Shown here one piece after another: positions 52,236 to 59,262 of a stretch of 64,000 nt of DNA; the stretch's first letter is position 1; each line of letters begins with the position of its first letter. The notes beneath the pieces were generated by a model. It worked only from the letters and a program-made list of their open reading frames with translations, searched no databases and was not told the DNA's origin. The stretch comes from an uncultured Lachnospiraceae bacterium (GTDB taxonomy: Bacteria; Bacillota; Clostridia; Lachnospirales; Lachnospiraceae), in contig CAMWFQ010000013.1 in assembly GCA_947173495.1 (NCBI GenBank), positions 62,001 through 126,000 of the forward strand. Direction: 5' to 3'. Made by a program: the position numbers and the translations under genes.

Positions 52236-53162
52236 ATGACAAGCAGTGTACAGAAAAAACGGGCCAGAAAAAAGAACATAACCTATATGCTTTTTTTGCT
52301 GCCGGGGCTGGTCTATCTGGTAATCAATAACTATATTCCCATGATGGGCGTATTTATTGCCTTTAAAAATATCGATTATGCAAAAGGAATTTTTAAGAGC
52401 GACTGGATCGGCCTTCAGAATTTCAGATTTTTATTTAAGACCAGAGATGCTTTGATTATGACCCGCAATACACTGCTGTATAATCTGGTGTTTATTGTGG
52501 CGGGAACGGTCTTCGCTATTTTTGTGGCGATCCTGCTGTGCGAACTGGGAGAAAAACTCTCAGCCAGGATTTTTCAGTCGGCTCTGATCCTTCCTTATCT
52601 GCTTTCCTGGGTAATTATCTCTTATATCGTGTTTGCCTTTTTAAGCTCGGATACAGGATATTTGAATAAGGCAGTCCTGGAACCCGCAGGAAAAAGCTTC
52701 GTGAACTGGTACGGAGAGCCTTTTTACTGGATTTTTATTCTGATTTTTGTGTTTTTGTGGAAATCCACAGGCTATCAGTCCATTGTTTATATGGCAAACA
52801 TAGCGGGAATTGACAGCAGCATTAAGGAGGCGGCCCGGATCGATGGCGCGAACAAGCTGCAGGAGATCCGTTATGTGGTTCTTCCATTGCTGAAACCTAC
52901 AGTGGTGGTTATGACTTTGATGGCCATTGGACGTATCTTTTATTCTGATTTCGGTCTTTTTTTCCAGGTACCCATGGATTCGGGGGCATTATATCCGGTC
53001 ACCCAGACCGTCGATACCTATGTGTACAGGGGGCTTATGAAACTGAACGATATCGGAATGGCGTCAGCCGCAGGGCTGTATCAGTCAGTGGTAGGATTTG
53101 TATTGGTACTGCTCTCCAACCTGGCAGTAAAAAGGGCGGATCCCGACAATGCGCTGTTTTGA
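52236..53162 (+). CDS. ABC sugar permease, LplB type
   Basis: The 308-residue protein has six membrane spans, MLFLLPGLVYLVINNYIPMMG near the start and the EAA loop KEAARIDGANKLQEIRYVVLPLL. It begins 19 bases after the binding protein with CAGGAGG as RBS, and pairs with the permease that overlaps its end. No ATPase gene is present in this set either. Confidence 0.87.
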   Translation: MTSSVQKKRARKKNITYMLFLLPGLVYLVINNYIPMMGVFIAFKNIDYAKGIFKSDWIGLQNFRFLFKTRDALIMTRNTLLYNLVFIVAGTVFAIFVAILLCELGEKLSARIFQSALILPYLLSWVIISYIVFAFLSSDTGYLNKAVLEPAGKSFVNWYGEPFYWIFILIFVFLWKSTGYQSIVYMANIAGIDSSIKEAARIDGANKLQEIRYVVLPLLKPTVVVMTLMAIGRIFYSDFGLFFQVPMDSGALYPVTQTVDTYVYRGLMKLNDIGMASAAGLYQSVVGFVLVLLSNLAVKRADPDNALF

Positions 53163-53173
53163 GGAGGGCGGAT

Positions 53174-54070
53174 ATGAACAGAAAAATAAACAGTGAAAAG
53201 GCCTTTCACAGATTTGCGTTTGTTGTACTTCTGATTTTCGCGGTCATCTGTATTTTGCCGATTTTGCTGATTGTGATTGCTTCTTTTACGGATGAACATG
53301 TTTTGCTGGCAGAAGGTTACCGGTTTTTGCCGGCGCAGATGAGTACCATGGCTTATAATTATCTCTGGAAACAGTCAGATATGATGGTGCGGGCTTATGG
53401 GGTTTCGATTCTGGTGACGGCTGCAGGGACAATCCTCAGCATTATATTATCTACTCTGTTTGCTTACCCGCTGTCCAGAAAAGATTTTAAATACAGAAAC
53501 TTTTTTTCCTTTTTTGTATTTTTTACCATGCTTTTTTCCGGGGGAATCGTTCCTTCCTACATGATGTGGAGCAGATTTTTTCATATGAAAGATACGATAT
53601 GGGCGCTGGTGGTACCCACCTATCTGATGAGTGCATTTAATGTTCTTCTTATCCGGAACTTTTATTCCAATAATGTGCCGGATGCACTGGTGGAGGCGGC
53701 CCGGATCGATGGCGCTTCGGAGTTTACGATTTTTGGCAGGGTCATGCTTCCCCTTTCCGTGCCGGTGATTGCGACGGTTGCCTTGTTTACCGGACTTTCC
53801 TACTGGAATGACTGGATCAACGGCCTCTATTATATCAACGATCCGGCCCTGTACAGCATACAGAATCTGCTGATCCGGCTGATGAATAATATTCAGTACC
53901 TGAATTCGGGAGCGGCAGCAGGAGCACTCTCCGGCGGCATGACGGCACTGCCAAGTGCCTCGGTGAGAATGGCGATTGCGGTGATCGGAGTGATTCCCGT
54001 GGTTCTGGCTTATCCCTTTCTGCAAAAATATCTGATCCGGGGAACGGTGATCGGGGCGGTGAAGGGGTAA
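53174..54070 (+). CDS. ABC sugar permease, LplC type
   Basis: The 298-residue protein has six membrane spans, the EAA loop VEAARIDGASEFTIFGRVMLPLS and the ending LQKYLIRGTVIGAVKG. GAGGAGGG (53161-53168) favours ATG 53174 over the in-frame TTG 53159. It is the last gene of the second importer and is followed by a strong terminator. Confidence 0.88.
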   Translation: MNRKINSEKAFHRFAFVVLLIFAVICILPILLIVIASFTDEHVLLAEGYRFLPAQMSTMAYNYLWKQSDMMVRAYGVSILVTAAGTILSIILSTLFAYPLSRKDFKYRNFFSFFVFFTMLFSGGIVPSYMMWSRFFHMKDTIWALVVPTYLMSAFNVLLIRNFYSNNVPDALVEAARIDGASEFTIFGRVMLPLSVPVIATVALFTGLSYWNDWINGLYYINDPALYSIQNLLIRLMNNIQYLNSGAAAGALSGGMTALPSASVRMAIAVIGVIPVVLAYPFLQKYLIRGTVIGAVKG

Positions 54071-54085
54071 GGATCTGCAGTTTTT

Positions 54086-54120
54086 AAGCCTCCTGCCTGG
54101 AAAGGCAGGAGGCTTGTTTG
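54086..54120 (+). terminator. Strong terminator of the second importer
   Basis: AAGCCTCCTGCC (54086-54097) pairs perfectly with GGCAGGAGGCTT (54104-54115), loop TGGAAA, followed by TGTTTGTGT. An A-type repeat begins directly after it. Confidence 0.85.
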
Positions 54121-54193
54121 TGTACAGGGGTGCGTAAGGGAAATTGCTGTTACGCAGCGCGCGGGCAGGGGAAAGCCTCCCCCTGCTCAATTA
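54119..54193. repeat. A-type hairpin repeat
   Basis: GGGTGCGTAAGGGAAATTGC is followed by TG and TTACGCAGC, with TGCGTAA/TTACGCA as arms, then GGGCAGGGG with CCCCTGCTC. The order and spacers match the copies at 9789 and 17872. Confidence 0.6.
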
Positions 54194-54196
54194 AGA

Positions 54197-55345
54197 TCAT
54201 TTCATCAGCTCATCAGCTAACGCTTCCAATTCTTTTACAGTATCATCCTTTACCGTACTCTGGACGGTGACTGAGGTTTCGGTCAGGGTAATGGCGCTCA
54301 TCTGAGAGAGAATTTCGCTCATGACCCGTCTGGCGGAAGGAGCCCAGGAACCGTTTTCAATCAGGGCGACGGTGCGCTTTTGATAGTTTTTCCCTTTCAG
54401 CAGGTGGAGAAAGGTTTCCATAAAGGGCATCACACCGCCGTTATAGGAGGAGGCGGCAAGTACAATCTTACCGTAGCGGAAAGCGTCCTCCACGGCTTCC
54501 GCCATATCGTCTCTTGCCAGGTCGGCCATTGTCACCCTGGGGCAGCCTTTTGCAAGGAGAAGTTCTCTGAGCTTTTCGGCAGCCTGAGCGGTATTTCCGT
54601 GGAAGGAAGCATATGCGATAAACACGCCCTCTGATTCCGCCTCATAACTGCTCCATGTGTGATACTTGTCCAGATAATAATCCAGATTTTCTTTTAGTAT
54701 GGGTCCGTGAAGGGGGCAGATAATTTGGATGTCCAGGGCAGCTGCCTTCTTCAGAACCATCTGTACGGGACCTCCGAATTTCCCTACAATGTTGAAATAG
54801 TATCTTCTGGCTTCGCAGGTCCAGTCCTCGTCCGCATCCAGGGCGCCGAATTTGCCGAAGGCATCGGCACTGAAGAGAACCTTGTCACAGCTGTCATAGG
54901 TGAACATTACCTCCGGCCAGTGCACCATGGGCGTCATGATAAAATGCAGCTCATGCCTGCCGAGGGAGAGAACATCCCCTTCTTTTACGGTGACGGCGCT
55001 GTCAAGATTCAGATCAAAGAAGCGGGTCAGCATCTGAAAGGTTTTGGCATTCCCCACAAGCTGAACAGAAGGGTACCTGTCAAGAAAGGCTCTGATACTG
55101 GAAGCATGATCCGGCTCTACGTGGGAGATCACCAGATAATCAGGACATCTGCCATTTAAAGCTTTTTCCAGATTGGCCAGATAGTCATCCTTCTTTCGGT
55201 GATCCACCGTGTCCATAACGGCAATCTTTTCATCCATAATCACATAGGAATTATAGGCAATACCATTGGGAACAACAAACTGACCTTCAAACAGGTCAAT
55301 GTCCCTGTCATTTACACCGACATAGAGAATGTCATCGGTTATCAT
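54197..55345 (-). CDS. FprA-type flavodiiron protein
   Basis: The 382-residue protein joins a beta-lactamase-like diiron domain (HVEPDHASS at 75-83, MVHWPEVM, FSADAFG, PLHGPILKENLDYY) to a flavodoxin domain from about residue 255 (VFIAYASFHGNTAQAAEKL). Such proteins reduce oxygen or nitric oxide to protect anaerobes, taking electrons from rubredoxin or F420. AAGGAGG on the minus strand, 8 bases before ATG 55345, fixes the start; the frame extending to 55453 has no RBS. Convergent with the importer genes. Confidence 0.93.
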   Translation of the reverse strand: MITDDILYVGVNDRDIDLFEGQFVVPNGIAYNSYVIMDEKIAVMDTVDHRKKDDYLANLEKALNGRCPDYLVISHVEPDHASSIRAFLDRYPSVQLVGNAKTFQMLTRFFDLNLDSAVTVKEGDVLSLGRHELHFIMTPMVHWPEVMFTYDSCDKVLFSADAFGKFGALDADEDWTCEARRYYFNIVGKFGGPVQMVLKKAAALDIQIICPLHGPILKENLDYYLDKYHTWSSYEAESEGVFIAYASFHGNTAQAAEKLRELLLAKGCPRVTMADLARDDMAEAVEDAFRYGKIVLAASSYNGGVMPFMETFLHLLKGKNYQKRTVALIENGSWAPSARRVMSEILSQMSAITLTETSVTVQSTVKDDTVKELEALADELMK

Positions 55346-55809
55346 ATGAGTACCTCCTTGCATGTGAAATTTCAAGTCACTCCCCGCAGCATTCGTCATA
55401 CATATAGAAAACAAGTTTTCTGCTGCCTTAAATGGATGTCTGATGTCTCGCATTCGCCTGCCGCATTGCTTGCGGGAATAAACGACTCTATAAAAACAGT
55501 ATATCCTTTACACGGTTATTATTTTAGCCAAAGCAGCAGGAGGTGTCAAGGAAAAGAGGACAATGCATCTGTGATGGCAGCGCGCAGGTACGGCAAAAAG
55601 CGGAAAGATGACAGGAGGATCAGCTGAACCGGTTAAAAAGAATCTGTAAACTGATAAAATTTTATACGAAGTAAAAGGTTCTGAATGCAAAATAAATAAC
55701 CGTATACTTTTCAGCATGATTGGTTGTGTTTTCATATATTCTGGGGTAGAATATTTATAGATAATTATAGGCTTATAACTTTATAGGTACTGATGCGAGG
55801 CATTCATAG
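55346..55809. other. Intergenic region with repeat remnant and promoter
   Basis: CTCGCATTCGCCTGCCGCATTGCTTGCGGGAATAAAC-like sequence at about 55447-55485 resembles the end of the inverted B-type repeat. TTGTGT (55724-55729), a 17-bp spacer and TAGAAT (55747-55752) form a promoter for the toxin-antitoxin pair. The base composition turns AT-rich after about 55640, marking the edge of an acquired segment. Nothing coding was found. Confidence 0.5.
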
Positions 55810-56160
55810 ATGGAAAAGATTAAAGATGAAAACATGAAGAAAATGCTGATAGAAGTGGCAGAATCGTTACTACATGTATATGGCAATAAATTAAGAACTG
55901 TTGTATTATATGGATCCGTTGCAAGAGGAACACAGGCAGATGATTCAGATATTGATATTATGATTTTGATTGATGGAAATAGTGATGAACTGCGTAAATA
56001 TGATGATAAACTGAGCGATGTTTCCACAGAGTTTTCATTGAAATATTTGAAAGTGCTGTCCATTATGGATATCAGTTATCAGGAATATGAAGATTGGAAA
56101 AATATCTCTCCTTTTTATAAAAACGTATCGAAGGAAGGAGTCATATTGTATGCAGCCTGA
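55810..56160 (+). CDS. Minimal nucleotidyltransferase (MntA-type antitoxin)
   Basis: The 116-residue protein has the polymerase-beta nucleotidyltransferase signature GSVARG (35-40) and DSDIDIMIL (45-53). In MNT-HEPN systems the nucleotidyltransferase adds AMP groups to the HEPN toxin and silences it. The gene overlaps the HEPN gene by 11 bases, and both are AT-rich compared with their surroundings, a sign of horizontal gain. Confidence 0.85.
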   Translation: MEKIKDENMKKMLIEVAESLLHVYGNKLRTVVLYGSVARGTQADDSDIDIMILIDGNSDELRKYDDKLSDVSTEFSLKYLKVLSIMDISYQEYEDWKNISPFYKNVSKEGVILYAA

Positions 56161-56545
56161 CAGTAAGACATTGTGCAAATATAGGATAGAGCGAGCAAAA
56201 GAAGACTTGATGGCGGCGGAGAGTAATCATCATGCCGGATTTTATAAGGTTGCAATCAACCGCTCATATTATGTTATTTTTCATGCTATACGTGCGGTGA
56301 ATCTCCTGGATGGTTTTGATGCGTCAAAGCACAGTTCAGTTATTGCACATTTTAATCAATTTTATGTGCATAAGGGTGAATTTGAACGCGGCGTGTATAA
56401 GATAATTGACAGTGCCTATCGTATCAGGGAAAAATGCGACTATTCGGATTTTTTCATAGCTTCAAAGGGAGATTCGGAAATCCAATTAAATCACGCACAT
56501 GATTTTATCAAAGCTGTGGAAAGTTATATTCAAATGAAATTTTAG
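56150..56545 (+). CDS. HEPN-domain protein (partner of the nucleotidyltransferase)
   Basis: The 131-residue protein is a helical HEPN domain of the COG1895 type, with ERAKEDLMAAESNHHAGFYKVAINRSYYVIFHAIRAV and a later IREKCDYSDFF. Its RX4-6H RNase motif is not obvious, so activity is uncertain, and the pair could be a non-toxic HEPN-MNT version. AAGGAAGGAG before ATG 56150 sets the start. A toxin-antitoxin or defence role is inferred from gene pairing. Confidence 0.8.
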   Translation: MQPDSKTLCKYRIERAKEDLMAAESNHHAGFYKVAINRSYYVIFHAIRAVNLLDGFDASKHSSVIAHFNQFYVHKGEFERGVYKIIDSAYRIREKCDYSDFFIASKGDSEIQLNHAHDFIKAVESYIQMKF

Positions 56546-56758
56546 AGAAGTCAATGTTTCGTTGTTGTGATAGAAGAAAAGGCAGGAGAATGTGGACTCT
56601 TGCTTTTTTATTTCATGGAAAAAGAGTATAAATAAATAGTAGAAAAACTTATACAAAGAAGGAATGAACATCACTAGCATATATCATCTTTGGACAATTT
56701 GATTGTATCATATGAAAAAATCAGTTGCAAGAAGGATTTTAGGAAAGGACTGATTGCG

Positions 56759-56881
56759 ATGGTTGAATATATAACAATTTTTACTCCATATATTACTTGC
56801 GGCGGTAAGCGAATTTGGGCTAAGCAATATGGCTTAAAGGCTTTTTGCTTAAAAATTCCCAAAGATAAGTTTAGAGGGTAA
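56759..56881 (+). CDS. Small basic protein of unknown function
   Basis: The 40-residue frame from ATG 56759 (MVEYITIFTPYITCGGKRIW...) is rich in aromatic and basic residues, has AGGAAAGGA about 10 bases upstream, and is followed after 5 bases by a terminator (56887-56918), so a short transcript is plausible. The frame is open back to 56690 without an RBS. No family was recognised; a small ORF carried on a mobile or toxin-antitoxin segment is likely. Confidence 0.4.
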   Translation: MVEYITIFTPYITCGGKRIWAKQYGLKAFCLKIPKDKFRG

Positions 56882-56886
56882 GCAAA

Positions 56887-56918
56887 AACAGAACTGTTCT
56901 AGTGGCAGTTCTGTTTTG
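56887..56918 (+). terminator. Terminator after the small ORF
   Basis: AACAGAACTG (56887-56896) pairs perfectly with CAGTTCTGTT (56906-56915), followed by TTGCATT. The downstream gap to 57112 is AT-rich and holds nothing recognised. Confidence 0.7.
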
Positions 56919-57112
56919 CATTATGAAGTATTTGTTTTTATAGTTAGATAGTGCAAAATAAAGCTAGAATATAAATGGTTTAATAATACTTCAAATTTGC
57001 ACCAATATATTTTCTTCTTTTAGTATCATAACGATTGGATTTTGGAATCAGGAATGCTTCCAGCAGTGAAATAGGAAAACTGCCAGAACGGATACTTGAT
57101 GATCCAATCCGC

Positions 57113-57742
57113 TTATTCTGATACCACTGAAATTCTCTGCTGAATGTGGTTACCATTTAACGCTTCATCAACCATAGCAACCGCATAGTCGGCATAACTG
57201 ATTATGCTTTCTCCTTTCGTATTCAGGGTCAATTCTTCACCGCCCAAAATGTATTTTCCGGTTTTTGCTCCGTCCGCCTGAAAATCTCCGGCAGGACTGA
57301 TATATGTCCACCTTACATCTGTTCTGGTACGGAGCTCGTCAAGCGCCTTTCCCATATGGGAGGCAAGCGGCCTGAACATTTCCGGGAAGTCGGCCCCGTC
57401 CATGACCCGTATCGTATGCTCCGGGTTCACATACAGGCTGCCAGCACCGCCGACAACAAGAAGCCTTGTCTCCTTACCGCTGACAAGATCGCAAAGATGT
57501 TTCAGAGAAGTGCTGTGCTGGGGCAGCGTTTCCGGCGTCCATGCACCAAAAGCGTCAATCACAACATCAAAGCCCTCCAAATCAGCTGCAGTCAAGTCAA
57601 ACAGGTCCTTTCTGATGACATTTGCTGCTGCTGACCGGTTTTCTCCACGCACCACGGCGGTAACATCCGCCCCTCTTGAAACAGCTTCCTCAACAATCAA
57701 CTTACCTTCTTTACCATTTGCACAAACAACTGCGATTTTCAT
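57113..57742 (-). CDS. NAD(P)H-binding NmrA-type oxidoreductase
   Basis: The 209-residue protein begins MKIAVVCANGKEGKLIVEEA, a Rossmann nucleotide-binding loop of the atypical short-chain dehydrogenase (NmrA/YwnB) type, then VTAVVRGENR and DVVIDAFGAW. Such proteins are redox sensors or quinone or azo reductases. GGAGG on its strand precedes ATG 57742. It is divergent from an HxlR repressor gene, the common arrangement for genes induced by electrophiles. Confidence 0.85.
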   Translation of the reverse strand: MKIAVVCANGKEGKLIVEEAVSRGADVTAVVRGENRSAAANVIRKDLFDLTAADLEGFDVVIDAFGAWTPETLPQHSTSLKHLCDLVSGKETRLLVVGGAGSLYVNPEHTIRVMDGADFPEMFRPLASHMGKALDELRTRTDVRWTYISPAGDFQADGAKTGKYILGGEELTLNTKGESIISYADYAVAMVDEALNGNHIQQRISVVSE

Positions 57743-57832
57743 AGTTTTATTCCTCCTGTTTTCTTTTTTACTCTGCTTGCGGCTTGTTTTTTTTGCTTGC
57801 AGGATTATAATATATCTGTAGGGTGAAAACGT

Positions 57833-57846
57833 AAAGTAAGCACTTT
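57833..57846. promoter_or_regulatory. Candidate HxlR operator in the divergent gap
   Basis: AAAGTAAGCACTTT is a perfect inverted repeat (AAAGT-AAGC-ACTTT) in the 153-bp gap between the oxidoreductase and HxlR genes, the expected place for the binding site. Confidence 0.5.
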
Positions 57847-57895
57847 ATTGTGCCGTAGTTACCGGAAAGAAACTATTGTGAAGAAATGAGGGATT

Positions 57896-58219
57896 ATGAT
57901 GGAAAAAAATTTACCTGCCTGTCCTGTAGAAACTACTTTAATGCTTATCAGTGACCGCTGGAAAGTTCTTATTATCCGTGACCTGCTGGAAGGTACAAAG
58001 CGCTTTGGAGAGTTAAAAAAATCGGTTGGAAACATTTCTCAAAAAGTATTAACTGCCAATTTACGCGCAATGGAAGATAACGGACTGCTCACCCGTAAAA
58101 TTTATCCCGAAGTGCCGCCGCGGGTAGAGTATACACTTACCGAAACAGGATTTAGCCTGAAGCCTGTTTTGGACGCTATGTTTTCGTGGGGAACAGAATA
58201 TAAAAGGAAAAACAGTTAG
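57896..58219 (+). CDS. HxlR-family transcriptional regulator
   Basis: The 107-residue protein has the HxlR winged helix: PVETTLMLISDRWKVLIIRDLL, RFGELKKSVGNISQKVLTANLRAMEDNGLL and YTLTETGFSLKPVLDAMFSW. Cys10 in the N-terminal ACPVE segment is the redox-sensing cysteine position of the family. It should repress the divergent oxidoreductase gene and itself. Confidence 0.9.
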   Translation: MMEKNLPACPVETTLMLISDRWKVLIIRDLLEGTKRFGELKKSVGNISQKVLTANLRAMEDNGLLTRKIYPEVPPRVEYTLTETGFSLKPVLDAMFSWGTEYKRKNS

Positions 58220-58384
58220 AAGGAAAAGAAACAGCCCTGCTCAGGGGCGGTGTTATGCGCATTCCATGAACCGGCCGGTTTGTCCGAAGCGGAGGCACAG
58301 CAGACCGCAGGGAACTAATGCAGTAGAAAAATGATAAGAAAAGTGATATTATGATGGGGTCTAAATCAGAGGGAGGCAGGGAGA

Positions 58385-59053
58385 TTGCGGAAGATACAAA
58401 ATGCGGAGGACATCTGGGAGCTGGTACAGGAGACAGGATTTCTGCCGCTGTTCCAAAATGAAATAAAAGGGTTTTCCATCGAGGAATGGACGCCCCGGCA
58501 TCTCTGGTTTTCAGACACAGAGCCGGGGCCGTGGGAATGGAAAGGTCCCGTGATCCGGATGGGGGACTGCCTTTACGGAAAATTCTTTGCGGGGAAGGCA
58601 GGGTTTATCAGCAAGGAGTGGTTTCCCGTCTTTGCAAACTACCGCCGGGACGGCTATGATTTCGACGCTCTTTATGAGGACGGAAAAGCTGCCAGGAAGG
58701 ATAAATATATCTATGACACGGTTGTGGAAAACAAAAGCCTCCTGACCGGCGAGCTGAAGAAAAAGTGCAATTATGGGAAGGGCGGAAACAAAGGCTTTGA
58801 GACAATCATCACAAGGCTGCAGATGCAGACCTACCTTGTGGTGGAGGATTTTGAGTACAGGAAGGATAAGGCAGGGAATACATACGGGTGGGGTGTGGCA
58901 AGGTACTCCACGCCGGAGCGGCTTTTTGGAGAAGATTTTTTCTACGGGGAATACAAAAAGGAACCGGAACAGTCAAGAAAAGCTGTGTATGGACATATTG
59001 AAAAAATGTTTCCGGATGCGGCAGAAAAACAGCTTGCGAAGCTGTTTAAGTAG
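58385..59053 (+). CDS. AlkZ-related putative DNA glycosylase
   Basis: The 222-residue protein belongs to the AlkZ-related (HTH_42-like) group. It has the paired glutamine motif QMQ (146-148) in IITRLQMQTYLVVEDF; AlkZ-type glycosylases that unhook interstrand crosslinks use a Q-x-Q motif for catalysis. It is shorter than AlkZ (about 360 residues) and has a Trp-rich N-terminal half. A TTG start at 58385 follows GGGAGGCAGGGAGA. Role in DNA base repair is inferred from family and motif only. Confidence 0.6.
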   Translation: MRKIQNAEDIWELVQETGFLPLFQNEIKGFSIEEWTPRHLWFSDTEPGPWEWKGPVIRMGDCLYGKFFAGKAGFISKEWFPVFANYRRDGYDFDALYEDGKAARKDKYIYDTVVENKSLLTGELKKKCNYGKGGNKGFETIITRLQMQTYLVVEDFEYRKDKAGNTYGWGVARYSTPERLFGEDFFYGEYKKEPEQSRKAVYGHIEKMFPDAAEKQLAKLFK

Positions 59054-59163
59054 GATATCTTATGACTGCGGCAGGAAAAAGAAGACATCAGTGCAGGATG
59101 GAGAAATACAGGGAATATATTACTTGTGGGAAACAATTGTGATAAGAAGAGAAGGGGACATCA

Positions 59164-59238
59164 ATGTGTGATTGGGCAGAAGAGAATATGCTGAAATTCC
59201 CAGGCGGAGAAGTGTTCCCTGATCGGCATAAGCACTAA
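59164..59238 (+). CDS. Possible short leader ORF before hsdR
   Basis: A 24-codon frame from ATG 59164 (MCDWAEENMLKFPGGEVFPD...) follows AGAAGGGGACATCA and ends 24 bases before the hsdR start. It has a plausible RBS but no recognised family, and may be a chance frame or a translational leader. Confidence 0.25.
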   Translation: MCDWAEENMLKFPGGEVFPDRHKH

Positions 59239-59262
59239 CGAGGAGCAGGAGAGATAAGACAG

